A stretch of 64,000 nt of DNA from Symbiodinium natans (lineage: Eukaryota; Sar; Dinophyceae; Suessiales; Symbiodiniaceae): assembly GCA_905221605.1 (NCBI GenBank), contig CAJNDS010001225.1, positions 340,001 to 404,000 on the forward strand, in the 5' to 3' direction. The notes under the pieces are model-generated. The model searched no databases. It was not told the origin of the DNA and saw only the letters and a list, made by a program, of their open reading frames with translations. A program made the translations under genes and the position numbers. Shown here in pieces: positions 1-12,821 of the stretch. How positions within the stretch are numbered: position 1 is the stretch's first letter; each line of letters begins with the position of its first letter.

Positions 1-439
1 TAAACCGGACTTCGGGCTCTAACAAAAAGGACAAGAAGGCCCTAAACCCTAAACCCTAAACCCTGAACCCTAAACCCTAAACCCTAAACCCAGGGTGCTC
101 GTCGAGCAGCTTCTCAACCCCTCCCAGCCCGTTGTACCTATTGGAGGGTTTAGGGTTTAGGGTTTAGAGTTAGACCTAGTTGTTTAAAGAGGGACCCTAA
201 ACCCTAACAAAAGGGACTAAGGGTCTACTCCATGCGCCAATTATAGGGTTCGTTTTGGGTTAAGGGTTCAGGGTTCAGGGTTTTGGGGTTTTTGGGGCTA
301 TAGGTTCTTTTAGGTAGGGCTTTTAGGGTTCTCGGGTTTAGATCTAATTAATCGGGGTTTAGGCCTTTTTTAGTTGTAGGGATTTCTTGAGCCCTAAAAC
401 TACGATAAAGGAACCAAGTTGCAGGCCTAAGTGTATAGG

Positions 440-560
440 CAGTACAGGTACATCTATACTGAACTTGGAAACCCTAGCAAAAATTACAGTTTTGGCTGTG
501 TCTTAGGAAACATAGTGACCAAAAATCAAAAATTGTTTCCGAGTACCCCTATAGGACATG
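440..560. repeat. Dispersed repeat shared with 20745-20860
   Basis: Both places share GGAAACCCTAGCAAAAATT-like sequence, TTTTGGCT, CTTAGGAA and a CCAAAAAT..AGAAATT-like stretch in the same order, about 110 bp, and each ends next to a predicted exon. Confidence 0.65.
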
Positions 561-628
561 GTGCCGCGCTCTAGAACTGAGTATGTGCAGCTGCCCTGGA
601 TGTTTCGGTGGCAGATCAAGAACTTCCC
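547..628 (-). CDS. Exon island
   Basis: Open from AAAAG|G to AGGG|GTACTCGG: GKFLICHRNIQGSCTYSVLE then RGTMSYR. The GTACTCGG donor is the first base of a dispersed repeat shared with 20745-20860, which again starts near an exon end there. Unidentified. Confidence 0.45.
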
Positions 629-1440
629 CTTTTCACAGGGTTTAGGGAGTAGGGTTTCGGGTTTATAGGGTTTATGGTTTATAGGGTTTAGGGTTTAGGG
701 CCATTCCTCTGGTGGAAAGTTGGGGAACCTGATCTTCATAACCTGAAGCCTAAGCTGAAAACCCAAACCTTCCGCCCCGAGCGCTGTCAAATGAAAAGTT
801 GCCCGGGAGAACACGGGGGCCTTCCTTATGGATATTGTAGAGAACTTATTCCCTAGAAAGGGTAGCCCAAACCCTAAACCCTAAACCCCAAATCCTAAAC
901 TTCAAGCCCTAAACCCTAAACCCTAAACCCTAAACCCTAAACCCTAATCCTCGGATGAAGAAAACACCGGCCTGGAGCCAGCTCCGTGCCACCGCCTTCC
1001 TGATCTCCTCCGAAGCTTTTTGGGGTTTGGGGTTTAGGGTTTAGGGTTTGGGGTTTAGGGTTTGGGGTTTAGGGTTTAGGGCTTAGGGTTTGGGGTTTAG
1101 GGTTTAGGGCTTGGGGTTTAGGGTTTAGGGTTTAGGGTTTGGGGTTCAGGGTTTGGGGTTTAGGATTTAGGTTGAGAGTTTGGGGCTTTGGGGCTTTAGG
1201 GTTTATGGTTTTAGGGTTTAAGGTCCGTAGGGCTTAGGGTTTAGAATTCGGGCTTGCTGAGCTGAAGGCTCCCCCCCCCCCCCCAACCCCACATGCAAAA
1301 ATTAGGCGCGCCCCAAAACAAAACCACCCCCAACAGACTCCGCAAGAAAAAACACAAGGACCCCATGAAGAATAATGTGGCAGGCGCAGCGAGTTTGGCA
1401 TGTCGCGTGCAAACCCCAGCATGCGCTGCAAGAAGAAAAC

Positions 1441-1460
1441 TGGTCACGAAGTCGTGACCA
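1441..1460. repeat. Perfect short hairpin
   Basis: TGGTCACGA, a 2-nt AG loop, then TCGTGACCA. Sits in a 650-bp unique stretch (1250-1905) with no exon I can support. Confidence 0.8.
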
Positions 1461-1637
1461 TTTTTTCGCCAACTCCAAACAAAGCTTAAACCCAAAACTT
1501 TGGCGCGCAGCGCTGAACAAAACACCCCCCAAAACAAATCGTGTCAGAGAACGGGGTCAGGGGAATGCAGGAAAGCGTGGCAGGCGCAGCGAAATCGTGT
1601 CTTTTGACCAACCCCAGCGGTCGCATCCAGGAAGCAA

Positions 1638-1735
1638 ACTGGCAACATGGACGTACTCATCGTGCGGGCATGGATGCTCCACTCACTGGCAACATGGGCG
1701 TAATCATCGTGCAGGCATGGATGCTCTGGCCCTTT
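1638..1735 (+). repeat. Two-copy 47-bp tandem repeat
   Basis: ACTGGCAACATGGACGTACT and ACTGGCAACATGGGCGTAAT start two similar 47-bp units. Also TGGCAGGCGCAGCGA occurs at 1378 and 1578. Confidence 0.75.
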
Positions 1736-2261
1736 GCATGCACTGGTAACAAGCAGGGTGGTTTTTGTTGGGGGGCGCTGGCCAAAAATTAGCAAAGCCC
1801 GTCTCTGCGTGCGCATATGCATGTACGCACATCGATACGGAATGTCGCACGCGGGAGAAGCTATCAGAATAGCAATCAAAATCGGATACAAGCATTCCCT
1901 GATAGCCCCAGGGTTTAGGGTTTAGGGTTTAGGATGCCCCCATATTAGGGGGGGTCCTTCACGGGCACCTCCGAGCCGAAAAAAGAGTTCGACACTGGCA
2001 CCTGCAAGGCCAACAACTGAGGAAGTGCGAGGAATAAGGGCTCGGGCCTTAGGATTTATTAAAATTTTATTTGTTTGTTTGAATATATATGTATATATAT
2101 TATATATATACTGTCTTTTTGGGGGGGGCTTAGGGTTTAGCGTTTAGGGCTAGGTTTCGGGTTTAGGGTTTAGGGTTTCGTGCAGTTAAGCCTACATCCG
2201 AAGCCCTAATCTCTTAAGCCCGCCAAAGCCCCAAAAAGGGGTTTAAGGTTCTATACCCAAA

Positions 2262-2362
2262 GGGTCCATGTACCCATATAGTAGATACTTGGGCCTTAAA
2301 GGGGTTCCTATATAGTGGCTCTAGGGGCCAAGTATATACCATATAGGTACATGGACCCATAG
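2262..2362. mobile_element. Foldback, GGGTCCATGTACC family
   Basis: GGGTCCATGTACCCATATA and TATAGGTACATGGACCC form the arms. Another copy is at about 43084-43170, and single arms occur near 5150 and 23985. Confidence 0.75.
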
Positions 2363-4748
2363 GGATAGGGGCTAGAGAGGACTTCATGAGGGTGTTGGTC
2401 GGCTTGTACGGGTTTGGAAAGGGAGCCTGGGCTTCTCGGGGATATAGGGCTTGGTGCAGGGTGACACTCTCAACAACACCGCAAACCCTTCGAAACCCAT
2501 CTCTACAGCCCCAAAAAGTTTTGAAGCCCTGACCCGAAAGCCTGAGCTAAGCCCTAACCACTTCAGCTCAGGACGAGGTTGTTGGGATTTGTTGGGTACC
2601 TAGCCGAGCCCACGTCAGGTTCGTCTGTGGGCTGCCTGACTTGATCGGATTGAACTTGCGGTCCAGAACCCCTCAGCCCTAGAGCATGTTACCTTTTGGG
2701 GTTTAGGGTTTGGGTTTAGGGCTTAGGGTTTTCAACGAACACCCTAAACCTTCTTCCGGAGCTGTTTAAACACTGCACTATGTAGCGTGAGACATCAGAA
2801 ATGCAACTGCTTTACAACTGCATCTGCCCCTTTTCATCTGTGATGCCCTTGATAATGTCAATCATCTTAACGGCACTGGCGATTGCGAACGAACCCTCAT
2901 CACCGTCAGAACTTTCACGAATGATGCCATCGTGTAGCAGGTCTCGGGCACGGCTTATGGCATCTTCAAGATACTCTTTCACATAGGCGAGGTTTTGAAC
3001 TTCTTTGCTCGCCTTCTCCAACTTTTTGGGTGCTGTTGCTTCCCATGCTCAAACATCTTCTTCAAACCAATCAGGTCATCAGAAGAAAGACCATTGAGCA
3101 AATGACGAAAGACATCTCGGAACTGCTGGTGATTTTCTTTGCCCCTGAACCCTACAACTTACACCCCAAACGGGTTCTCTACAGTGCAAACATCCAATAA
3201 ACATGTCACAAAACAGCCGTAAACCCTGTGCCGTGTATCCTAAACTCTGAACCCCCCGAAAGCCCGACTCCCTACATTCCCAGACCAGGAGAACCCCCTA
3301 AACCCTTAAAACGCAACATTTCCAGGATTTTCCAAGCCCTAAACCCTAAACCCGAAAGAGGCCTCCAGATAAACCCTGAACCCTAAGCCCTAAACCCTAA
3401 ACCCTCAACCCTCAACCCTAAGCCCTAAACCCTAAATCCCTAAACCCTACACTGAGTGACGCCTCGCGAGTTGCTCCCCGGAGCGCTGGGGGCGGCTCTG
3501 CGTCCAACGCCTGGACGCTGGACTGGGAATTCTAGGGCTTCTAGGGCTTTAAGGGCTTAGGGGTTTTTAGGGTTTTTAAAGAGTCTTTAGGGCTTTTTAG
3601 GGTTTTAGGGTTTTTTTAGGTTGTTTTTGTTTCTGTTTTTTTGTTTTTTGTTTTTTTTTTTTTTTTTTTTTTTGAGGGTTTTTGAGTGTTTAAAGGTTTT
3701 AAGATTTTAGGGTTTTTTAGGGTCTTGGGGGTTCAGGTTTTCGGGATTAGGGTTTTTAGGTTGGAGTTTAGGGTTTTAGGGATTTAGGTTGTAGGGTGTA
3801 GGGGTCTAGGTCGTAGGGCTTTGGGGTTTAGGGTTTTAATCTTTTGGGTTTCAGGGTTTTAGGGTTCTAGGCTTTTAGGGTTTCGGGCTTAGGCGGCACA
3901 GGCTTAGGGTATTAGGGTTCAGCTTCAGAGATTGGCTGTGGATCGAGCCTGCAATATTCATGGTAGGGGTTCAGGGTTTAGGTTTTAGGGTTTAGGGGTG
4001 TTTCTGGAATTCGGGGTAGGGCCCCCAAAACCCTAGCAACCAAGCAAACCCTAAACGCTAAAACCTTAAAACCCTAACACCCCAAAACCAAAAACCCGAA
4101 AACCCAAATGCCCTAAAACCGTAAAACCCTAAAAACCTAAAACCCTAAAACCCGAAACCCTGAACCTCCCACCCCTACACCCTCTAAACTCCCAAGCCCT
4201 GAAGACCCTTTAGAGCCCCCAAGCCCTCCCCCTAAGACTCTGAAGCAGCTCAAAGTCTATGGGATTTTCGGGGCTTAGGGAACTCAAATGGCTGATAGGC
4301 TAGTGTTTGGTTTGGGGGGAGGGGTTGGGTTTGGGTTTCTGGGAGCTGTCTGTTTTCAAGCTTCAGAATTTAGGTGGGGTTTAAGGCTTAAGGTCCTTGC
4401 TAAACGCCGGCCATCGCGGCGGTAAACGCCACTGCCATGCTAAGGGCAGCTGGGGGTTAGGGGCTTGGTGGCTTGGGAGCCCTGAAACCGCTAAAACCCC
4501 GAACGCCCCTAACCTCCAACAACTCTCAAACCCTAAACCCAAAACCCTAAACCCTTAAACCCCGAACCCCAAGCCTAAACTCCCCAAACCCCCAAAACCC
4601 GATAAACCCCGTGAAGCTCATATCTTCCCTCAGACCCTTCATCCCCCCAAACCCCCCAAAATCCCCCCCAAAACCCGAACACGCCCCCCCCCCCTCTATG
4701 CTCCCGACACCCTAAACATCCCAAAGACCTCCGACATGCTCCCAAGAT

Positions 4749-5103
4749 TCCCAGGGTAGGGTTCAGGGTTTAGGGTTTAGGGTTTAGGGTTTAGGGTTTA
4801 GGGTTTAGGGTTTAGGGTTTAGGGTTTAGGGTTTAGGGTTTAGGGTTTAGGGTTTAGGGTTTAGGGGTTTAGGGTTTAGGGTTTAGGGTCAGGGTTGCGG
4901 GCATAGGGCTAAAAGGCTCAAGGTAACCCAAAACTCTCCTTGTATAAGAGTCCTTGGAGACTTGGAGTAGCCCTAAGGCCCTCGGGTTCCAATACTTGGG
5001 CCTTAAAGCTAAACCCTAAACCCTAAACCCTAAACCCTAAACCCTAAACCCTAAACCCTAAACCCTAAACCCTAAACCCTAAACCCTAAACCCTAAACCC
5101 AAA
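4749..5103. repeat. Opposed TTTAGGG and CCCTAAA arrays
   Basis: About 18 TTTAGGG units at 4749-4890, a roughly 110-bp spacer, then about 15 CCCTAAA units at 5008-5103. Together they form a large perfect-stem foldback, the arrangement expected of an intron interior by the rule seen elsewhere. Confidence 0.9.
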
Positions 5104-6379
5104 ACTAAAGCACCTCCAATATAGAGACTTTGGGGCCCAAGTATACAATACTGCGGTGCATGGACCCTTAGGGTAGGAGGCTTCGTGCTAAAGACCCAAA
5201 CCCTAAACCCTAAACCCTAAACCCTAAACCCTACACCCTACACCCTAAACCCTAAACCCTAAACCGAAGTTTCTGCTTTCCGCCTGCAAGGTCAGCTCGG
5301 CGGGCGGAGGCCCCGGCTCCCCAAACAGCGCGGTGGCGGAATGCTCCGCAAACCTCGGGTTTACGGTTTAGGGTTTAGGGTTTGGGGTTTAGGGTTTAGG
5401 GTTTGGGGTTTAGGGTTCGGGTTTAGGGTTTAGGGTTCCTTTTTTTGTTTCGGGAGTTGGGGTTGATGGAATCTAGGGGCGTTCGGGATATTTGAGCTTG
5501 TTGATTATAGGTCTTCGGGGAGTAAAGGTTTGGGTTCAGGGCTTGCTAAACCCTAAACCCTGAACCCTAAACCCTTAAGTTGCATGCTCAGTCTTCGGTT
5601 CTGGGTTAAAGGGCTTGAGATTAGAGCTTTGTCAGTTTAGGGCTTAGGCTTGGGTTCAGGGTCTTGTAAAATAAAACTCTGAGATAACTGCAGTAAAAAA
5701 ACAACTCTGAGGAAACTACAACCTGTATTATTATGCTTTGGCACTCTTCGGGCAGGATTTGGCTTTCCTCTATTTCGTGGCTTGGAGATCGAAGGGCAAA
5801 CCCCACAAATCCTGCACCCCAAAACCTTGAACCCCTTAACCCTCGCCGTCATCTTCCTCATCGGCCAGCACTCGCTGAAGCAGCTCAGTGACTTGATTTC
5901 TTTTCTGTGCACTTCGAGCTCTCATATTCTCGCATTGCTCTCTCAACATAGCATTTTGCTCTTCCAAGAGCTTCACTCCTGGATCTTCCCCTGCAGCTGC
6001 AGCAGGCCGAGAAGGCCCCGACTGGGGCTGCTGGGCCGGAGAACTCTGCGTGGAACTTTGCGAGTTAACCATCTGAATCAAGGCACTCATGACGGCAAGC
6101 ATCTGGCTCTGAGTCGGATCGACCTGAGGTTGAGGTCTATCTTTCTAATTTCTCTAGCAGTCTAGGACCTTCTTGAACCTGGACTGCAAGAAAAACATGC
6201 CAACAAAGACTAAGTTGCTGCTGGTTGCTGGACATGATAATAGGGCACTTGCTGAGGATACGCTGCTGGAGGGGGCTGAAAAGACTGCTGAGGGTATCCC
6301 CCAAACCCTACAGCCCTGTATGCCTGAAGCCCCGAAACCCTAAATCCCTAAGCCCCTGAACCCTAAACCCTAAACGCAG

Positions 6380-6467
6380 GGATGTTCCCCCTTCTACTAA
6401 GAGTCCTAAATTAAAACAGGCAGTACTATAATCCCTATTCAGGACTGTTGGTACAAGGGGAACATCC
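6380..6467. mobile_element. Foldback, GGATGTTCCCCCTT family
   Basis: Starts GGATGTTCCCCCTT and ends AAGGGGAACATCC, with AGTCCT/AGGACT inside. A partial copy is at 12651-12716. Confidence 0.75.
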
Positions 6468-6523
6468 CAACCTAAACCACTTGAGCCACTAAAACCCTAA
6501 ACCCTAAAGCCTAAACCCTAAAC

Positions 6524-8081
6524 CCCTTGAAGCCCAAGGGGCATGTAAGCCGCGGTGGCCCAAGCGCTCCCAGACACCACGCTCAGAGCATCGAACTGCC
6601 GCAGCTTGTTGCAAGGGGGGCGAGGACCCCAAATAAGGTCTAGCAATGGGGTCTTGGGTTCAGGGTTGAGAGTTCACGATGTAGGGTATAGGGTTTAGGG
6701 TATGGGGTTGGGTAGGGTGTAAGGTATAGGGTTTAGGCGGGTTTGGGGTTTAGGGCTCTGCCGCAGGGGAATGTTGACTTCGGGTGTCGTGGTATAGGGC
6801 TTCTAGAGGGCAAAGCGAAATAGGAGCCCACAAAGATTCAGGGCGAGGACCTTCGGCAAGAAGGTAGTTTCGGGTTTAGGGTTTAGGGTTTAGGGTTTAG
6901 GGTTAGAAGGTTGAGGGCCACCCTTGTAGGGATGCGAATGATGAGGGTGTATACTTGGAGGTGCTGGGTACTTAGCTACCCATTATTAGCGTAGTTATAG
7001 CCCACATATAAGCCCCTTACGTACCCTAATAGGGTTATGATTGGGTTATAAGTACAGGTATAATTGGGATACTGAGTACCATGAACCTTCACGAAGGGTA
7101 TAGGGTGTCGGGCAAGTAGGGTTTGGGGCAATAGGGTTTAAGGTCAGCAAAATAAACCTAAACCCCAAAAGCCTAAACCCTATACCGGGAATACTTATGT
7201 AGCGTGGTGTGGGCTCTTTACCATTGGGGGCATCCGCCCAAACACCACACGAGAAACAAGAAAGCTAATGAACCACTAAACCCGTAAACTTCAGGCTTGG
7301 GGCTTTGTTTGGGTTCTAGGGTTGGAATAGGGTCTGGGTTGAACCAACCTGTCAACCTCTAAATGCAGCTATATGTGCATGTGTTGCAATGGCATACTTC
7401 AAGCCCTAATCCCTAAACCCCCGCTTCAACTCTAAACCCCAAACCCTTCCCATCCCTCGGCACTTAAACTCCTAAGGCACCCTGCGGCAGTCCAAGCTTA
7501 TCCTGGGTTTGCATGGACGCAAGGCACGGGACAGCGCACCAGAGCGTGCACGTCATTGGGTTCGCAGCAGGCCCAACCAGTGGAGAACCGCGGTATGTAC
7601 GGGAGACTCTTCGAGCCTTGGACCACCGCCGTGTTGAAGAATGCGAATACGAACCCGCCCAACCTCGCCGCTACCGCACTCTACTAGGAGGTTCATTATA
7701 GAGTAGGGTCAGAAGTAGGGTAACTATGCTTCTAACCCTACTTAGAACGACCCATGAACCTCCAAGCATCTTCCGCCTCCCTCCCCCTCCCTCCCCAACA
7801 TACGCAACACCAGGGTTTAGGGTTTAGGGTTTAGGGTTTAGGGTTTAGGGTTTAGGGTTTAGGCTTGCTCCTGAACCCTGCCAACCTCCTGAACCCGATA
7901 CTCCATGGGTAAAACTCCCGACGGCCCCAAAAACATGGGAGGACCCGTCCCCGCCTGAACCCTGAACCCTTGAACCCTGAACCCCTGAACCCCTGAACCC
8001 CTGAACCCTAAACCCTAAACCCTAAACCCTAAACCCACGCCTGCTCCATCAGGCCCGCCGACTCCAGCGCTCTGAGCGCCC
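6524..8081 (-). CDS. Two exon islands
   Basis: 8081-8035 (acceptor AACTTGTCCAG; ALRALESAGLMEQAW, 14 of 15 third positions G/C, donor GTTTAG) and 6604-6524 (LRQFDALSVVSGSAWATAAY, donor GTTTAG). The SGSAW run faintly recalls the nucleophile elbow of patatin/cPLA2-type lipases, but that is too little to assign. The 7.2-7.7 kb stretch between them holds a hairpin, a frame at 7513-7701 I cannot place, and a family-1 foldback. Confidence 0.4.
6953..7097. mobile_element. Family-1 foldback copy
   Basis: ACTTGGAGGTGCTGGGTAC at one end, GTACCATGAACCTTCACG at the other; the core CACATATAAGCCCCTTACGT matches other copies. Further copies or parts: 7686-7765, 8187-8290, 21836-21985, 32100-32215, 58074-58195. 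Confidence 0.75.
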
Positions 8082-9436
8082 CTGGACAAGTTTTTTCGGG
8101 AAGTCGGCATTTTTTGGGGCTACTTGGAGGTGCATGGTACGTCAATTAGGGTTTAGGGTTTAGGGTTTAGGGTCTAGGGTTTAGGGCTACTTGGAGGTTC
8201 ATGGTACTTGGCAACCCAATTATGACTGTAATTATCACTCAATCATAACCCCAACAGGGTAGTTAAGGGGCTTATATGTAGGAGCTCGGAAGGGTTGGCA
8301 GAGGGTCAGGGTTGCCAGAGGGATAGGGTTTAGGGTTTATAGGGTTTAGGGAAAAATTTTAGGGTTTAGGGTTGAATTAGGGTTTGGGGTTGAGCGTTTA
8401 GTTTTAGAGGTTTATGAGGCTTAGGGAAGCCGCGGGGCTGATGGGGCTTATGGGGGGGGTTAGGGGTTCGGGGGCATAGGGGTGTTGAGGTTCAGGGATG
8501 CTTCCGGAGGCTCGGAAGCAAGAACCTGCTGTAAAGACTGGCCCAGGAGTTTAGGGTTTAGGGTTTAGGGTATAGGGTGCAAGCTGAGCATGCTGGAAGC
8601 TATGCTGGCTCAGAGTTTAGGGCTTAAGGAGCAGGTTTGCCCAGAGATCAGATGCCCAAACTCCTAGAGACACTAAAGCCCTAAGACATTCCAAGCCTCT
8701 CCAAGCCTTTCAAAATTTATGATGAACCTCGAAAAGAGCTCTTCGAAACCTTAAGCCCTAAACCCTAAACCCTAACCGCCTAAACCCTAAACCCTAAACC
8801 CTAAACCCTAAACCCTAAACCCTAAACCCTAAACCCTAAACCCTAAACCCTGGCGATCCCTCGAAGCCCGCGGAGAACGCCGGGCGCGCCTACCGCCACC
8901 GCCGCGGAGGTCGGATCGCTACCGCTGAGGCAAAGCCCAACCTTCGGGATCTTTTGGAGGTTCAGGGGCCTCGTAAGGGTTTAGGGTTTAGGGTTTAGGG
9001 TTTAGGGTTTAGGGTTTAGGGTTTAGGGTTTAGGGCTTAGGGTTTAAGGTTTTTGGGCTTAGGGGCTAAGTTTTAGAGTCTAGGGTTTACCTGCGGGAGC
9101 TTTGGGGATTAGGGCCTGAGATTTTTGGGGGTTTAGGGGTTTAGGGTTTAGGGTGCAGGGTTTCGGGCTTAGGGCTTTCCGGTTTAGAGTTTCGCAGGCT
9201 CCAAGGACTCTTATATAACAACCCTTGGGTTTAGGGTGCCCTTTTTGCTTAAAGGGGTTTATAAGGGAACCTAAACCCCCCAAAAAGGGAATAAGGGTAC
9301 TACTGGGCATCCTAGGACTCTACAACAAGGGTTGTTGGGGCCCTCCGGGCCTTATGATGTAAGGTTGCTGGGCCACTTTGAGCCTCAGAGTTGGGGTTTA
9401 GGATTTAAGGTTTTTGGGGGGTTTAGGGGCTATGCT

Positions 9437-9540
9437 CTTGGGGACGAAGTGAACCCTAAAATTGGGGTCATATACCCTCTACTACTCGAAATCCTAGTAT
9501 GTGAACCATAAACCCTTTTAGGGTTCATTTCGTCCCCAAG
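9437..9540. mobile_element. Foldback whose inverted repeat contains CCCTAAA
   Basis: 25-bp terminal repeats with one mismatch: CTTGGGGACGAAGTGAACCC plus TAAAA, and its complement. A diverged relative is at about 51216-51330 (shared CATATGAACCATAA core and GGTTCATTT end). Confidence 0.75.
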
Positions 9541-10646
9541 GTGGGGTTTATAGGGTTTAGGGTGTAGGGTTTAGGGTTTAGGGGTTTAGGGGTTTAGGGG
9601 TTTAGGGGTTTAGGGTTTAGGGTTTAGGGTTTAGGGTTTAGGGTTAGGGGTTTAGAGACACTAAGAAGTCTGGGGACGCTGCTGCGCCTTACCAGGCTGA
9701 AGGGCTTCAACCTAAACCCTGAACCCTAAACCCTAAACCCTAAACCATAAACCCTAAACCCTAAACCTTTGAACCCTAAAACCCTGGACCGTTGGGTTTA
9801 TGAACAAAAAATCTGGTTTGGGGATAAGCGCAGCAGGGTTTATGGGGTTGGGCGCAAGCTCCTGAGCCCAGAAACACTTAAAGAGCCCTTGAAGCCCCAA
9901 CATTGGCACCCTTGAAACTCTTGAAGCCCATGGTTTAGTGTTTAGGGTTTTAGGAAGTTTTAGGGCTTAGGGCTTGTAAGGCTTAGGGTTTGGGGTCTTT
10001 ATAGGGCTTAGGGTTGAGAGTCTTAGGTTTTAGGGGGTATGAAGCGCGCGAAAGTCCCACACGAGAAGCCAACTCTCCGCCCACTGCAAGCCCAGACCTT
10101 CCCACGTCCCCTACTTAAGGACTTCTTCCCCTAAACCCTGAACCCTGAACCCTAAATCCTAAACCCGCAAACCCTAAACCCTGAACCCTGAACCCTACAC
10201 CGTTCCCCCCCCCCCCCACCCCCTCCTCCAACTGCTGGTGCGGCTTGATCGCGGGCTGGGCATCCTAAGACCGGCAGGAAACGGGTTTAGGGTCTTGGGG
10301 TCTAGGGGGTTTAGGGTGTAGGGTTTAGGGTTTAGGCTTTAGGTTTTAGGGTTTAGCGATTTGATCGGGAAACAGCTTCTGGGTTTAGAGGGCCCACAGG
10401 GCTTCGAAGAACCCTTGTTTTTCCACCGCAAGCCCTGAAATCGGCAGGTTGGTTCCAGGTAGCCTCGGAACCTTAAGGGTTTGGGGTCTCTGTAAGAACC
10501 ACCCCTAAGTATAAACAACTCAACAGGGTGAAAACAAATAGAGCCTCGGCCCTAAACCCTAAACCCTAAACCCTAAACCTTAAGCCCTAAACCCTAAAAA
10601 TTCCCCCCCCCCCCCGTAAAATAAAAAAAACAAAGGTTCGGGGTAC

Positions 10647-10713
10647 CGCAGCAAAAACAGGCCCAAGAGGCGAGAAAGGCCGCTGTGGCAGAGCTGAGGC
10701 CGCCATCGTCTTC
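10647..10713 (-). CDS. Exon island
   Basis: From AG|G (ATGCCAG) to G|GT (GCTGCG|GTACCC) the minus frame reads EDDGGLSSATAAFLASWACF. The plus strand is also open (QKQAQEARKAAVAEL) but lacks a GT donor. Strand likely minus. Confidence 0.4.
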
Positions 10714-10984
10714 CTGGCATCTCCCTTAAAGGGTTTGGGGTGTATGTTTAGGGTTTAGGGTTTAGGGTTTAGGGTTTAGGGTTTAGGGTTTAGGGTTTAG
10801 GGCTTAGGGTTCAGGATTCAGGATTCAGGGTTCAGGGTTTGGGTTTCGGGTTTAGTTCGGGTTTGAGGTTTAGGGTTGAGATTTAGGGTTCAGGTGTTTA
10901 GGGCATTCTGAAGCCCGGTGCAGTCGGAGGCCCTATGCGCATCACACATCTATGGGCTATATAAAAAACGGTTTAGGGTTTAGG

Positions 10985-11400
10985 CTTTCGGTTCTTCAAA
11001 TTCATTTCGGCTTGTCTTCTTTCTCACATCCAGATAATGCATTAGAAGCATGTGGATTACTTACTCCTCACATATAGTATCTGAATGGTATTTGTTCTTC
11101 CAATATGCTATGTTAAAAGCTGTACCAAATAAAAAAACAGGATTCATCATCTGATTTACTTCTATCCTCATCCTATTTTACTTTATGAGAAGTCTTTCAA
11201 TGTTTAGGGTGACGTCGAGGGTTGAAGGAAAGAGGCTCCAACTTTGAAGGGATATGAAGTATATAGGGTGTTGCTTCCTCAGTCCTTTCTTTGTGCAACT
11301 ATTCACCTTCTCCCCCCCCGTCAACGAAAGAAAAAAGAAGTTCCTGCCTCACATGGGTCGCAGGAGCAGCGGGCGCCCATGGGTGCTTTAAGGGGCAAGA
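10985..11400. other. AT-rich stretch without supported gene
   Basis: Unique, AT-rich, free of telomere units for about 220 bp. No frame or splice pattern I can defend. Other gene-poor stretches: 13240-13580, 17540-17960, 25120-25490, 28290-28470, 29070-29190, 35450-35640, 45420-46110, 50020-50340, 57380-58000, 63711-64000. Confidence 0.5.
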
Positions 11401-12408
11401 TCCCGGCATAGGGTGGTAAGGTTTAGGGTTTAGGGTTTAGGGTTTAGGGTTTAGGGTTTAGGGTTTAGGGTTTAGGGTTTAGGGTTTAGGGTTTAGGGTT
11501 TGGTAAGGGTACTGGGCTAAGGGTTTGGTGGTCTTTGGTGCAGGATTTTGGAAGTCTACGGCGGGTTGGAGTTCTGGGGTGGCAGCATGTAAGGGGCCTG
11601 CAAGCCCCTCCCCACCCCCCGAGGAGCAGCCCCATGGTGCTTGACTTTAGAACCTCCCGACGCAAGCAAAACTCACACATGAAGAGGGGAGTCTCGTTCT
11701 GCGAGAAGGCATCTGGTAGCTGCTGAGCTGCTCAGCAAGAACATCGAAAAACTATGTCCGCGTGTTTCTGAGTCCCCAAACCCTAAACCCTAAACCCTAA
11801 ACCCTAAACCCTAAACCCTAAACCCTAAACCCTCAGTCTGTAGGCTTATGAGGCTTCGGGCTTAGTCTGCGGGGGCCAGGTGGCTCCTGAGCCCGAGCCT
11901 GCAGAGGTCGGCCGCGCGAGTCCGGAATCCTAAACCCTGCAACACCGAAAGTTTAGGGTTTAGGGTTTAGGGTTTAGGGTTTAGGGTTTAGGGTTTAGGG
12001 TTTAGGGTTTAGGGTTTAGGGTTTAGCCCTACACCGCCCCCAAACCCAAAACCCTGAAGCCCTGAACCCAATGCTTTGACCCTGAAGCCCTAACACCCTA
12101 AACCCTAAAACCCTGAAACCTAAGCCCCGAGCCCTAAACCCTAAACCCTGAATCCTAAGCCCCAAGCCCCAAACCCTGAACCCTAAACCCTAACCCCAGG
12201 TTCTAAGTTCCTTGAGCAGGCTTTTGGAATCTTGAGGGTGCCTGGGGCTCTCCCGAAGGGTAAAGACGTTTAGGGTTTAGGCTTTAGGGTTTAGGGTTTA
12301 GGGTTTAGCGTTTAGGGATCGTTTGCCCCCAAACCCTAAACCCCAAACCCCAGACCCCCCCTAAACCCTAAACTCTAAACCCTAAACCCTAAACCCTGAA
12401 CCCTAAAC

Positions 12409-12821
12409 CCTTTGCCCTGAAGCAGCAAAAGCTCCAACAGGAAGTTCGGCCCAGACACTGTGGGCGTATAAGCTTCTTGGAAGATGCGCTGCGAACCCTC
12501 GAACCGAAACCCCAAAGCCATACAGTTTAGGGTTTAGGGTTTAGGGTTTAGGGTTTAGGGTTTAGGGTTTAGGGTTTAGGGTTTAGGGTTTAGGGTTTAG
12601 GGTTTAGCCATACGGAAACCCTGTAAATCCTACAAACCTCACAAACCTCGGGATGTTCCCCCTTATACTAACAGTCCTTAATAGGGATTCTAGTACACCA
12701 GATCCCAACACAAACCCTATGACCCTTATAAACCCCTCATATGCCCCATCAGCCACAAACAGAAAGCAAGCACTGGCCCGATTGCGTGGACGTTCAGATC
12801 GTTCGGCATCGCGGGCTTCTC
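12409..12821 (-). CDS. Two exon islands, unidentified
   Basis: 12821-12734 (acceptor CGTGGCCAG; EKPAMPNDLNVHAIGPVLAF .. WLMGHMR, donor GTTTATAAGGG) and 12497-12409 (acceptor GGTTCGAG; SQRIFQEAYTPTVSG .. LLELLLLQGK, donor GTTTAG; better GC3 than the other open frames). The chosen frames do not join directly in phase, so an exon may lie between or one frame is wrong. Confidence 0.45.

Noticed and set aside
1-130. Chromosome end at the left edge
   Set aside because: The CCCTAAA units there are few, interrupted, and like dozens of internal arrays in both orientations.
11486-11726. Opposed 63-64 codon frames
   Set aside because: Lie between TTTAGGG-left and CCCTAAA-right arrays, the intron-interior arrangement, with no splice support.
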